DNA from: Candidatus Daviesbacteria bacterium | GTDB taxonomy: Bacteria; Patescibacteria; Microgenomatia; Daviesbacterales; UBA10151 | Length of the DNA stretch: 35,280 nucleotides | Assembly (NCBI GenBank): GCA_030648435.1 | Contig: JAUSHE010000004.1 | Span: 1 to 35,280 of the forward strand | Reading direction: 5' to 3' | In this document: positions 1 to 6,535 of the stretch, in pieces | How positions within the stretch are numbered: the first letter of the stretch is position 1 | How the letters are laid out: every line of letters starts with the position of its first letter | Translations under genes and position numbers: made by a program | Notes under the pieces: generated by a model | What the model saw: only the letters and a program-made list of their open reading frames with translations | Told to the model about the DNA's origin: nothing | Database searches by the model: none

Positions 1-1363
1 AAGCATTATTCTGCAAATCAGAAAAACTATTTATTCCACCGCTTGCATCCTGAACTCTTTTCGTCCAAGGCGTACTGCTCCAACCAATATCTCCGGAGTT
101 AAAAACATAGCCTCCGTGCGTTGATGAAAACCAAGCCTTAACGGGTCGACCTCCTTGAATCATAATTTTTCCCGGTGCGGCATTAACCGCTTGTTCCCAA
201 TTACCACCTTTTGGATTTGTTTGGAAAGCCTGACAATATTCATTAGCACAAATAGAAGAAGCGCCATTATTTGTCGCTGCTAAAACATATGACCTTGCGG
301 CAATTACCTGAGCTTTTAAAGCCGCAAGGTTATTATCTGTCCAGGAATCCGGAACCTCATATATTCTTTTAACATAATCCTCTAATCCTCCGCTCCAGAT
401 AATATTTCCGGAATTAAATCCGTTACTGTCATTAACTCTGATATTGATATTAGTATCAGCGTTTTGATAGCCGTCAAAATTATAATAAGCGTGCAAAATA
501 GTATCTTCATCTTGCCCGGCCTTAGCCCTGCCCCAAGCGCCAAATTGACTCAGTCCCACCCTGTTAGGAACACCATAGGTAAACATGGCAAATCTGGGGC
601 TAAAACCAGGATCAATATTTCTGTCATCGGTACAGCCACCGCGCATTGCATATGCTGATTTTGGTAAATTCAAACTACCTAATTTTGCAGCCAATAATTC
701 CTGCTGTTTAGCGGAAAGTTGGGCAATTTGTTTACCGAGGTCTGTCTGGTAAGCTTTGGCTTTTTTAACTTCTCCTCCTATAAACTTGGCATTTTTATCA
801 ACCTCTGCCTGTAAACCTGCCAGTTTTATTTTGTCTTTTTCCAGTTTATCTTTTTGGGTTAATAAATCTATCACTTCCGAAGTCACAGAAGTAATGACTT
901 GTCTGTCTTCCCTGGTAACAGTTTGCCTGTAGGAGAGTTCCCTGAATAAATCACCGGCACCCAATGAAGAAAAAATTACTAGGAGCGGGTCTGTTAAATA
1001 AGAGCGGATGTAATAAGCTTTAACCCTGGTTTCCAAAAGGGCCTGTTGCAAGGCTAGTTTATCCTCCATTGCATCCAGATCTTTCTGTTTTAGCCTGATA
1101 TTGGCAGATAAATTGTCTAAACTGGCCTGGATTTGTGCCAGTTGTCTTTGTAAAGATTCCATTTGACCTTCCAGGGGCTTGGTAGCGGCTTTCATTCTAT
1201 CTAATTCAGCAGTTAGCTGGGGTAAACATTGTCCGATTTCATCTAAGTTCAATGCAGAAGGATTACTACATTTTGCATCAACAGCTTGGACAATAGGTAT
1301 TATGTAGTATGTAGCAAGTATTATGGGTAAAACAAAAATAAAAAGTAGAAAGCGGGCATTCAT
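1..1363 (-). CDS. SpoIID/LytB-domain cell-wall protein with coiled coil (3' end cut off by the window edge)
   Basis: The 454 codons visible run off the left edge, so the C-terminus is missing. Residues 1-28 form a hydrophobic signal peptide or anchor. Residues about 45-115 and 160-228 are Glu/Lys/Gln-rich heptad-like coiled coils, resembling the N-terminal half of EnvC/PcsB-type hydrolase regulators. From about residue 258 a SpoIID/LytB domain follows: VGLSQFGAWGRAKAG (269-283) with ILHAYY, LEDYV (327-331), LAALKAQVIAARSYVLA (346-362) and KAWFSSTHGGYVF (409-421). SpoIID proteins cleave or help cleave denuded peptidoglycan glycan strands outside the membrane. The GLSQFGA block precedes the LEDYV/ALKAQ block, opposite to Bacillus SpoIID. 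The ATG is chosen because an extended -10 lies just before it. Beside a T4SS locus, wall remodelling for the apparatus is plausible but not shown. Confidence 0.88.
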   Translation of the reverse strand, partial: MNARFLLFIFVLPIILATYYIIPIVQAVDAKCSNPSALNLDEIGQCLPQLTAELDRMKAATKPLEGQMESLQRQLAQIQASLDNLSANIRLKQKDLDAMEDKLALQQALLETRVKAYYIRSYLTDPLLVIFSSLGAGDLFRELSYRQTVTREDRQVITSVTSEVIDLLTQKDKLEKDKIKLAGLQAEVDKNAKFIGGEVKKAKAYQTDLGKQIAQLSAKQQELLAAKLGSLNLPKSAYAMRGGCTDDRNIDPGFSPRFAMFTYGVPNRVGLSQFGAWGRAKAGQDEDTILHAYYNFDGYQNADTNINIRVNDSNGFNSGNIIWSGGLEDYVKRIYEVPDSWTDNNLAALKAQVIAARSYVLAATNNGASSICANEYCQAFQTNPKGGNWEQAVNAAPGKIMIQGGRPVKAWFSSTHGGYVFNSGDIGWSSTPWTKRVQDASGGINSFSDLQNNA

Positions 1364-1371
1364 GCCCTAAA

Positions 1372-1380
1372 ATTCTACCA
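1372..1380 (-). promoter_or_regulatory. Extended -10 promoter element for the SpoIID gene
   Basis: On the minus strand TGG-TAGAAT (hexamer at 1377..1372) ends 8 bases before the ATG at 1363. No good -35 is visible. Transcription would start within one or two bases of the ATG, so the message would be leaderless. Confidence 0.5.
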
Positions 1381-1381
1381 T

Positions 1382-1906
1382 TTACCGTGAAGCCGATCCA
1401 GTTTCCTCTCTAATTTTCTCATCTAAAAATATTTTCACCAATGATTGATAAGGCACATCTTTCTTATTGGCTAACATTTTAAGAGAGTTGAGCAAAGATT
1501 CAGTAACCCTTATGGTAATACTTCTGGTAGAGAGCTTAAGATTCGGAAAACTTGGGTTAACTATAGCTTTACTGATATCAAAATAGTCAGTAATACTATG
1601 AGTTGACCAAAACTCATCTTCTTCATCCTCGTTTTTAAATTTTGGCATAGTTTTTAACTTTTTCACCACTCTGATTTTATTATTTCTTATTGTGATTGCT
1701 AATGCCAGTTTCCTTCTATCTGTAGTTACACCAAAGATTTTGTACCGTTTCTCTGTTGCTGAGTGTTCTTCATCAACAAACACAATAAGCGGTTTGTTTA
1801 AAAAAACGTCTTCGCATTCTCTATAATCTACATTATGCTTTTTAATATGGGCAAGATTACCCTGATCCCACTTAAATCCTTCCAACGCATTAAAGTCAAC
1901 CTTCAT
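1382..1906 (-). CDS. BrnT-type toxin fused to BrnA/CopG-type antitoxin
   Basis: This is a single 174-residue reading frame. Residues 8-82 match BrnT (RelE-fold ribonuclease toxin): FKWDQGN near the start, KHNVDY, EHSATEKRYKIFGV and a final strand KIRVV. From Met87 the sequence matches the BrnA/CopG antitoxin family: EDEFWSTHSITDYFD (95-109), then a ribbon-helix-helix-like segment (KLSTRSITIRV...LLNSLKMLANKKDVPYQSLV). These are normally two genes. Here the usual toxin C-terminal helix (SAR-x-M...ER) is missing and the antitoxin follows directly. An in-frame ATG exists at 1648 (Met87) but has no clear Shine-Dalgarno site. The fusion may be a self-inhibited toxin or a repressor relic. The start is supported by the adjacent promoter and operator. 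Confidence 0.8.
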   Translation of the reverse strand: MKVDFNALEGFKWDQGNLAHIKKHNVDYRECEDVFLNKPLIVFVDEEHSATEKRYKIFGVTTDRRKLALAITIRNNKIRVVKKLKTMPKFKNEDEEDEFWSTHSITDYFDISKAIVNPSFPNLKLSTRSITIRVTESLLNSLKMLANKKDVPYQSLVKIFLDEKIREETGSASR

Positions 1907-1910
1907 ACTT

Positions 1911-1949
1911 TATGTATTGTACCATACCATACATAACAAATTATGTCAA
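1911..1949 (-). promoter_or_regulatory. Promoter and palindromic operator of the BrnT-BrnA fusion gene
   Basis: Minus strand: -35 TTGACA (1949..1944), 17-bp spacer, -10 TATGGT (1926..1921) preceded by TGG. The -10 sits inside a palindrome with 11-bp arms: TATGTATGGTA (1935..1925) and TACAATACATA (1921..1911), with one mismatch and a 3-bp centre. This fits autorepression by the ribbon-helix-helix part, as known for BrnTA; here that is inferred. Confidence 0.75.
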
Positions 1950-1950
1950 G

Positions 1951-1984
1951 ATTGTGGTCAACTGAAACTAATGTCCAAAGTTAT
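1951..1984. repeat. Left copy of a 34-bp direct repeat flanking hicBA
   Basis: This copy is identical to 2509-2542 except for one base (33/34). It ends inside the hicA stop codon region. The two copies lie 558 bp apart and bracket the hicBA module. Confidence 0.9.
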
Positions 1985-2211
1985 TTGAGGAGTTTGATAA
2001 ATTTATCTTTTGTAATTTCTAAATCCTTTTTGATAATCTTTGTTAACAATCCAATGCCGATGGTATCCGGCGGATGAATAGGTATGGTAGTCCTCCTACC
2101 ATCAGAATGCGTATAGACTGCATGGCTGCCACTTTGATCTCTAAATCTAAAACCAAGCCTTGTGATAATTTTTACTAAATCACGCGCTTTAACTTGGGGT
2201 AATTTTGACAT
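1981..2211 (-). CDS. hicA: HicA-type mRNA interferase toxin
   Basis: The 76-residue protein is the normal length for HicA (YcfA) toxins, double-stranded-RNA-binding-fold ribonucleases that cleave mRNA. The family signature is clear: LPQVKARDLVKIITRLGF at the N-terminus, the catalytic-His region SGSHAVYTH (His30 expected to be the active residue) and RRTTIPIHPPDTIGIGLLTKIIKKD at the C-terminus. Its ATG shares one base with the hicB stop (TAATG), so translation is probably coupled. The antitoxin is encoded first, the reverse of the E. coli hicAB order. No damage is visible and it is probably functional. Confidence 0.93.
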   Translation of the reverse strand: MSKLPQVKARDLVKIITRLGFRFRDQSGSHAVYTHSDGRRTTIPIHPPDTIGIGLLTKIIKKDLEITKDKFIKLLK

Positions 2212-2453
2212 TAGATGGAAACTTCAATAGAAGTGAGGCTAACCGGCTGAGTCCTAGGTATTTCCTGCTTTTCTGATCTCATCACTTTAAGGTTAAGCAC
2301 TATTGCATCACGGATATTAGTAATTGCTTTTTCCAAAGTCTTACCCTGCGTATGACAACCAGCAAGTTCCGGACAATCAGCCACAAAAAACCCATCCTCA
2401 TCTTTTTCAATAATAACAGGGAAATTATATGTTGTTGTTTTAATCTTTTTCAT
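2211..2453 (-). CDS. hicB: HicB-type antitoxin
   Basis: The 80-residue protein has the partial RNase H fold of HicB: FPVIIEKDEDGFFVADCPELAGCHTQG, then a helix LEKAITNIRDAIVLNL. It would bind and neutralise HicA. There is no clear C-terminal DNA-binding domain, so autoregulation would need another factor or the short tail. An ATG 18 bases upstream (2471) is rejected because the promoter -10 lies inside that extension. The chosen ATG is 6 bases after the -10. Confidence 0.9.
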   Translation of the reverse strand: MKKIKTTTYNFPVIIEKDEDGFFVADCPELAGCHTQGKTLEKAITNIRDAIVLNLKVMRSEKQEIPRTQPVSLTSIEVSI

Positions 2454-2459
2454 AAGTGA

Positions 2460-2468
2460 ATTATACCA
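2460..2468 (-). promoter_or_regulatory. Extended -10 promoter of hicBA, leaderless
   Basis: TGG-TATAAT on the minus strand is a perfect extended -10 (hexamer 2465..2460). Only 6 bases separate it from the hicB ATG at 2453, so transcription should begin at about the first base of the start codon. No strong -35 is visible. Confidence 0.75.
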
Positions 2469-2490
2469 CAAAATCCCAAAATGTGCTAAG

Positions 2491-2515
2491 CCACAATTAT
2501 GTAAACTAATTGTGG
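2491..2515. repeat. Perfect inverted repeat between hicB and the first pilin gene
   Basis: CCACAATT (2491-2498) and AATTGTGG (2508-2515) are perfect 8-bp arms with a 9-bp centre. It lies between two divergent genes and abuts their start signals. It could be an operator for hicBA, for the pilin operon, or for both. The right arm is part of the 34-bp direct repeat. Confidence 0.65.
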
Positions 2516-2542
2516 TAAACTGAAACTAATGTCCAAAGTTAT
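2509..2542. repeat. Right copy of the 34-bp direct repeat flanking hicBA
   Basis: It contains the start codon (2529) and first codons of the pilin gene. The one mismatch to the left copy (A for C at 2517) falls in a possible extended -10, TGG-TAAACT (hexamer 2516-2521), which ends 7 bases before the ATG. The left copy reads TCAACT and would be a poorer promoter. Confidence 0.9.
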
Positions 2543-3680
2543 CATTTTTACGCTGTTGCTTTTTGGATTGATATTTATCTACCCACAGATATATGGTCTA
2601 GTACAAGCACAAGCATTTACCATCTCCCCCCAAACCCCTACTACCCTAAATGATAGTGTAAATATCGAGATCAGCAAACTAATAAAAGATAAGGAATATG
2701 TTATAGGGATTAAAAGAGAGGGACAGAAAAACGGTGTAGACTTAATCGACAGAAAAGCAGATTCCGAGGGAAAAATTGCTTTTCGTCTTTGTCCAAGCGG
2801 CCTTGGGGGATATAACTCAGAAGATAACTGCAAAGGAACCACTTTCAAAGAGGGTATCTATCTTGTAAATGTTTCTGAGTATAAATCCACCGAAGGTAAA
2901 AAACTAGTGGCAAAATTCTCCTTCCCTGTTTCAATCAAGACTGCGGGGGTAATTGAATTCCTTAACACCAGCTTTACAACAATTGATGACATAATCATTA
3001 AAGTAAGCAATATTAGCAAGGGTTCTTACAAAATTCTAGTTGACGGAAACGATCCAACTCAAGGTAAATCGTGTGTTGACACTGATAATGATGTGCTTGA
3101 AGTTAATATAGGCAAATACTACGAAGGATCTCATAACTTAGCGATATACAGAAATGAGAAGAGTATTAAACATCCCCTCTGTGGTAAAGGAGCACTACTA
3201 ACTTATGGTTCTTTTAAAATCGATAATTCGGGAAAGGGAGGATCAGGCCCTGTAGTAAAGCCCGGAACAGAAACTCTAGAATTGCCAAATGGCAAACTAT
3301 GTAAAAGCGAAAACGATTCCACTTTCGACGAAGATACTGATATGGTTTGTTCTTCATCCGGGGGCATACCATGCGGAACAGATGTAAATAATCCGGGTAT
3401 TGCTACAGCTATTGGTTGTATTCATACCAATCCTGTAGCACTAGTTAAGGATTTTTTGAAATTTGCTTTGGGAATCTCCGGTGGTTTGGCATTTTTGCTG
3501 ATGCTTTTGGGGGCATTCCAGATGCTGACTTCTGCAGGCAACCCTGAAACGCTAGCTGCAGGAAAGGGCAGATTAACTTCTGCAATTATCGGGTTACTAT
3601 TTGTTATTTTCTCTGTCTTACTGCTAAAAATTATCGGAGTTGATATACTGGGACTGGAAAAACAATTCGGATATCCTTAA
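2529..3680 (+). CDS. Large decorated VirB2-like T4SS pilin
   Basis: 383 residues. Residues 1-29 are a signal peptide ending VQAQA. Residues about 30-245 form a beta-rich extracellular region that looks like one or two Ig-like domains, with no family recognised. Residues about 255-300 are a Cys-containing segment (LCKSEN, MVCSSS, IPCGTD, IGCIH). Residues 303-378 match the two-helix T4SS pilin module of the downstream genes: hydrophobic helix, short loop with TSAGNPE, second hydrophobic helix. VirB2-like pilins build the extracellular filament, and one carrying a ~270-residue head would suit a tip adhesin. It heads the pilin cluster, 4 bases before the next gene. The tip role is inference. Confidence 0.8.
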   Translation: MSKVIIFTLLLFGLIFIYPQIYGLVQAQAFTISPQTPTTLNDSVNIEISKLIKDKEYVIGIKREGQKNGVDLIDRKADSEGKIAFRLCPSGLGGYNSEDNCKGTTFKEGIYLVNVSEYKSTEGKKLVAKFSFPVSIKTAGVIEFLNTSFTTIDDIIIKVSNISKGSYKILVDGNDPTQGKSCVDTDNDVLEVNIGKYYEGSHNLAIYRNEKSIKHPLCGKGALLTYGSFKIDNSGKGGSGPVVKPGTETLELPNGKLCKSENDSTFDEDTDMVCSSSGGIPCGTDVNNPGIATAIGCIHTNPVALVKDFLKFALGISGGLAFLLMLLGAFQMLTSAGNPETLAAGKGRLTSAIIGLLFVIFSVLLLKIIGVDILGLEKQFGYP

Positions 3681-3684
3681 AAAT

Positions 3685-3999
3685 ATGCTTAAAGATGTAT
3701 TAGATAATTCCGGCTTAAATAAATTTAAGTTTGAAAATGCCAAATTAAGCGCCGTTCTATCCTCTTTTTTAGAGATTGCTTTTTTTCTGGCAGCTTTCAT
3801 GGCCTTTATTTGGCTGGTCTGGGGGGCTTTTGCTTATATTATGGCCCAGGGTCAAAAAGAAAACTTGGCCAAAGCCAGAGCCAAAATCACCTGGGCTATC
3901 ATTGGACTAATGATAGTATTAATGGCATACTTTATAACGACATTTGTTTACGAAATCTTCAAAGAGGTATTAGATAAAAGAGGAGGCGTGCCATTCTAA
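3685..3999 (+). CDS. VirB2-like T4SS pilin (2 of 6)
   Basis: 104 residues from the ATG at 3685. An upstream ATG at 3640 would overlap the previous gene by 41 bases and is rejected. An amphipathic N-terminus is followed by two membrane helices (about 28-51 and 68-90) joined by the loop AQGQKENLAKARAKITW. The WGAF...QKE..AKAR...AIIG pattern is shared with the four pilins downstream. There is no classical signal peptide. The stop overlaps the next start (TAATG). Confidence 0.83.
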   Translation: MLKDVLDNSGLNKFKFENAKLSAVLSSFLEIAFFLAAFMAFIWLVWGAFAYIMAQGQKENLAKARAKITWAIIGLMIVLMAYFITTFVYEIFKEVLDKRGGVPF

Positions 4000-4319
4000 T
4001 GACTCCGGCCTATGCATTTGAGATTGGAGAAAAATTTGGTTTTGGGGATATTACTTCCTTAGGACAAGGAGTAAGTCAATTAGTTGTACCGGTATTTTCC
4101 CTGGCAGCAGCAGCCGTAGTTATATATTTCCTCTGGGGGGCATTTAATTACCTAAAATCCGGAGGGAATAAAGAAGAAGTGGCCAATGCCCGCAACATGA
4201 TAACTCATGCTATTATTGGATTTATAATACTGATTTTTGCATTCTTTGTTTTGCAGTTTTTATTGTCCAGCTTGTTTGGGATAACTGGTACTGATTTTCA
4301 AATAATAAAATCTCAATGA
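3999..4319 (+). CDS. VirB2-like T4SS pilin (3 of 6)
   Basis: 106 residues with two hydrophobic helices (about 30-50 and 66-92) and the loop LKSGGNKEEVANARNMITHAI between them, the family signature in this cluster. The N-terminus (TPAYAFEIGEKFGFG) resembles a mature pilin N-terminus, so either the signal is missing or the protein inserts without cleavage. It overlaps the next gene by ATGA. Confidence 0.83.
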   Translation: MTPAYAFEIGEKFGFGDITSLGQGVSQLVVPVFSLAAAAVVIYFLWGAFNYLKSGGNKEEVANARNMITHAIIGFIILIFAFFVLQFLLSSLFGITGTDFQIIKSQ

Positions 4320-4816
4320 TTAAAAAAATTTTTATTTTATTAATAATTGGCATTCTCTATTCTTTGATAAATGTGTTTACCGCTTTGGCTTCTGACAATA
4401 TAAAGCCCACGGGAATATGTACACCGAATATTGATACTTGTGTTAGTGGTTATTCCTGTCAATTTGACGAGCATTTTAATATCTATAGTTGCCAGCCTGT
4501 CTTTGGCAAGATTCAAGCTCCTGCTCCTTTGGCTGGCTTTTTAAAGGATAACCCAACAGGAGCAAGTGCTATCAGCCAGTTTTTGTCTAATTTTGTAGTT
4601 CTCATTTATGCTGCAGCAGCCATAGTTTTAATTTTTATGCTGCTGTGGGGAGCATTTGAATGGATGGTCTCGGGCGGAGACAAGGAAAAACTATCTTCAG
4701 CCCAAAAGAGAATAATAAATGCTTTTATCGGCATACTGCTTTTCGCAGTTGCTTTTGCAGTTTTACAGGTCTTAGGCCAATTTACCGGTTTTAAATTCTT
4801 TGCCGGGCAAAAGTAA
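4316..4816 (+). CDS. VirB2-like T4SS pilin with Cys-rich N-terminal region (4 of 6)
   Basis: 166 residues. A signal peptide (1-25) is followed by a short extracellular segment with four cysteines (ICTPN, TCVSG, SCQFD, SCQPV), probably two disulfides. The pilin module then has helices at about 93-115 and 131-155 and the loop MVSGGDKEKLSSAQKRI. DNA at 4643-4687 closely matches 5126-5170 in the next pilin, pointing to recent duplication or gene conversion. Confidence 0.83.
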   Translation: MIKKIFILLIIGILYSLINVFTALASDNIKPTGICTPNIDTCVSGYSCQFDEHFNIYSCQPVFGKIQAPAPLAGFLKDNPTGASAISQFLSNFVVLIYAAAAIVLIFMLLWGAFEWMVSGGDKEKLSSAQKRIINAFIGILLFAVAFAVLQVLGQFTGFKFFAGQK

Positions 4817-4849
4817 TTACTTGACCCATTCGACTTCACTCAGAGTCTT

Positions 4850-4876
4850 GATACAATCAGTTTACATGATTGTATC
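4850..4876. repeat. Hairpin of the GTTTnCA-loop family
   Basis: GATACAATCA (4850-4859) and TGATTGTATC (4867-4876) pair perfectly around the loop GTTTACA. TCTTGA stands as a direct repeat at both outer edges. The repeat motif TTCGACTTCACTCAG lies just upstream (4829-4843). No T-run follows, so it is not a simple terminator. Similar hairpins occur at 12952-12978, 13049-13074 and 13948-13974. Confidence 0.8.
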
Positions 4877-4906
4877 TTGACAAGCACTTTGTGATACGGA
4901 TATAGT
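4877..4906 (+). promoter_or_regulatory. Promoter for the fifth pilin gene
   Basis: TTGACA (4877-4882), 18-bp spacer, TATAGT (4901-4906). The -10 ends 12 bases before the ATG, so the leader would be about 5 bases with no Shine-Dalgarno site. The hairpin at 4850-4876 directly abuts the -35 and could bind a regulator. Confidence 0.75.
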
Positions 4907-4918
4907 TAAGTTACAGAT

Positions 4919-5308
4919 ATGAAAAAATTAGCATTTATTGGATCTGTAGTAGTTTCCTTTTTAAATCCTGTGAAAATATTGGCAGCAACGCCAGATATAA
5001 CTATTGAAGCCCCTGTTAATAAATTAACCAATAAACCGCTCGGTTATAGTAATTTGGGAATATTTATCAGCAACGCAATCTCTTTAATTTTCATATTTGC
5101 AGTTATTATGGTTTTAATCATGTTAATCTGGGGAGCATTTGAATGGATAGCCTCGGGCGGAGACAAAGAAGCAGTTGGTAAAGCGAGGAATAGAATTCTG
5201 AATGCTCTAATAGGAATGGCTGTTTTAGCGGTAGCATTTGCCATATTTAAAGTGGCCGGCCAATTCTTAGGATTTGATACTTTAAATTTCGTTATACCGA
5301 CGCCTTAA
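4919..5308 (+). CDS. VirB2-like T4SS pilin (5 of 6)
   Basis: 129 residues. A signal peptide ending ILAA (residues 1-23) and a short linker precede two helices (about 48-76 and 92-116) joined by WGAFEWIASGGDKEAVGKAR. It is the closest relative of the preceding pilin at both protein and DNA level but lacks the Cys-rich part. It has its own promoter, so the pilins need not be made in equal amounts. Confidence 0.85.
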   Translation: MKKLAFIGSVVVSFLNPVKILAATPDITIEAPVNKLTNKPLGYSNLGIFISNAISLIFIFAVIMVLIMLIWGAFEWIASGGDKEAVGKARNRILNALIGMAVLAVAFAIFKVAGQFLGFDTLNFVIPTP

Positions 5309-5319
5309 TAACTTTTCAA

Positions 5320-5348
5320 TTGATCTTCAAAACTATTCGTGGTAAGTT
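5320..5348 (+). promoter_or_regulatory. Promoter for the sixth pilin gene, leaderless
   Basis: TTGATC (5320-5325), 17-bp spacer, extended -10 TGG-TAAGTT (hexamer 5343-5348), then 6 bases to the ATG at 5355. Confidence 0.65.
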
Positions 5349-5354
5349 TAGAGT

Positions 5355-5768
5355 ATGCTTCAGAAGTTTATCGTTTATAGTTTATCGTTTATAGTTTTAA
5401 TGCTATCTACTATATCTCTGACCTATGCAGCTGGCCCATCACCCGAACCTTGTATAAATGATGTTTCAATTAAGGCCGGCTACGGTCCTTGTCCTGCAGG
5501 TTTAGATCAAATTGAAGAAATTGTTGGTAAAGTAATTTCCGTCATAGTAGGTTTAGGTTTTATTGCCATGCTGGCAATGGTAGTTATGGCCGGAATCAAA
5601 TATTTAACTTCCGGCGGAGAACCAAAAGCCGTTCAGGCTGCCCATCAGGCTTTTACCTGGGCTATTTTAGGGATACTTTTTATGATTATTGCCTGGCTGA
5701 CTTTAGTGCTTATTGAAAACTTTACAGGAATAAAAGTAACTACGTTTAACATAAAAAGCCTCTATTGA
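5355..5768 (+). CDS. VirB2-like T4SS pilin (6 of 6)
   Basis: 137 residues. The signal peptide (1-25, ending TYAA) is encoded partly by two tandem copies of a 14-bp word (5366-5393). A segment with two cysteines (EPCIND, GPCPAG) precedes helices at about 58-80 and 98-122 with loop LTSGGEPKAVQAAHQAFTW. It is the most diverged of the short pilins, and this GxxYLTSGG form resembles the commonest pilin type in Patescibacteria. It may be the major subunit, which is inference. Confidence 0.83.
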   Translation: MLQKFIVYSLSFIVLMLSTISLTYAAGPSPEPCINDVSIKAGYGPCPAGLDQIEEIVGKVISVIVGLGFIAMLAMVVMAGIKYLTSGGEPKAVQAAHQAFTWAILGILFMIIAWLTLVLIENFTGIKVTTFNIKSLY

Positions 5769-5802
5769 CAAAACTCTGGTAAAAGTAATAAAATACTACC
5801 AG
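5765..5802 (+). promoter_or_regulatory. Promoter and operator of the VapB-VapC pair
   Basis: TTGACA (5765-5770), 18-bp spacer, TAAAAT (5789-5794). The -10 ends 9 bases before the ATG at 5804. CTGGTA (5776-5781) and TACCAG (5797-5802) form an inverted repeat spanning the -10, a likely site for AbrB-type autorepression. Confidence 0.75.
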
Positions 5803-5803
5803 T

Positions 5804-6112
5804 ATGAATATCGGCACAATAGTAACTCCAAACATAAAAGGGCAAATAGTCATCCCCAAAAAAATCAGGGACGGGTTAAATATTACAAAAAATACTCCTT
5901 TAAATATACGAGTTGTGGATAATGGCATTCATATTCATCCTATTGCAGAAGTAATAACAAATGCGGAAGAGGATAAAAGACATAGAGTACTACTGCAGAT
6001 TTTGAAGGAGACTCAGGGGGCCTGGGCAAATGATAAGGAATTTGATAAGAGACAAAAGAAAATGAGGAAAATGGAAATTGCTGCGACAAAAAGAATGAGA
6101 AAAACATGGTAA
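5804..6112 (+). CDS. vapB: AbrB/SpoVT-fold antitoxin (VapB-type)
   Basis: 102 residues. Residues 4-45 match the swapped-hairpin AbrB/MazE DNA-binding fold: TIVTPNIKGQIVIPKKIRDGL, then LNIRVVDNGIHIHPI. The Lys/Arg-rich tail should contact the PIN toxin. It overlaps the toxin start by 7 bases, as expected for a co-translated TA operon. It probably binds the inverted repeat in its own promoter. Confidence 0.88.
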   Translation: MNIGTIVTPNIKGQIVIPKKIRDGLNITKNTPLNIRVVDNGIHIHPIAEVITNAEEDKRHRVLLQILKETQGAWANDKEFDKRQKKMRKMEIAATKRMRKTW

Positions 6113-6495
6113 GCAGAAAAGTTACTGTTGATACCAGCATTATTATCGATCACTTAAGGCAAATTAAACAATCGAAAACTCTTCTGAGAACAATCCTGAA
6201 AGATAAACATACAGCATTTATAATCTCTTCAGATGTAATACAAGAATTATTTGCAGGACAGAGCAGTAAAACTGTAGAGCCAAAAGATGAAATACGAAAG
6301 ATTCTACAGTCATTCCATATTATTGATGTGACCCCTGAAATTGCCGAACTGGCAGGACAAATTATGAGAGACTCCAAACTAAGTATTCAGTTTGCTGATG
6401 CTGCCATTGCTGCTACAGCCATTACTAACAATGCCCTGCTTGCCACTTTAAATAAAAAAGATTTTCAGGGGATTCCTGATTTGGAATTTGTGTAA
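6106..6495 (+). CDS. vapC: PIN-domain ribonuclease toxin (VapC-type)
   Basis: The 129-residue protein is usual for VapC. Acidic active-site residues are in place: D9 (TVDTSIIIDHL), E47 (VIQELFAG), D98 (QFADAAIAATA) and D119 (LNKKDF). PIN toxins are Mg-dependent RNases that cut tRNA or rRNA. The pair sits between the last pilin and the VirB6-like gene, so it interrupts the T4SS locus. It appears intact. Confidence 0.92.
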   Translation: MVSRKVTVDTSIIIDHLRQIKQSKTLLRTILKDKHTAFIISSDVIQELFAGQSSKTVEPKDEIRKILQSFHIIDVTPEIAELAGQIMRDSKLSIQFADAAIAATAITNNALLATLNKKDFQGIPDLEFV

Positions 6496-6499
6496 AGAC

Positions 6500-6529
6500 T
6501 TGCAAAAGAGGGCTAATTTGTTTTACTGT
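6500..6529 (+). promoter_or_regulatory. Promoter of the VirB6-like gene, leaderless
   Basis: TTGCAA (6500-6505), 18-bp spacer, TACTGT (6524-6529), then 6 bases to the ATG at 6536. Confidence 0.6.
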
Positions 6530-6535
6530 TAAGAT

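Noticed and set aside
464..658. 64-residue plus-strand open frame
   Set aside because: Antisense to the SpoIID coding region, with no start signals and no family resemblance.
4850..4876. Intrinsic terminator between pilin genes 4 and 5
   Set aside because: The stem is AT-rich and is followed by TTGACAAGC rather than a T-run; it abuts a promoter instead.
4606..5244. Minus-strand open frames opposite two pilin genes (4606-4839 and 5044-5244)
   Set aside because: The two peptides resemble each other only because the pilin DNA below them is duplicated; they are shadows.
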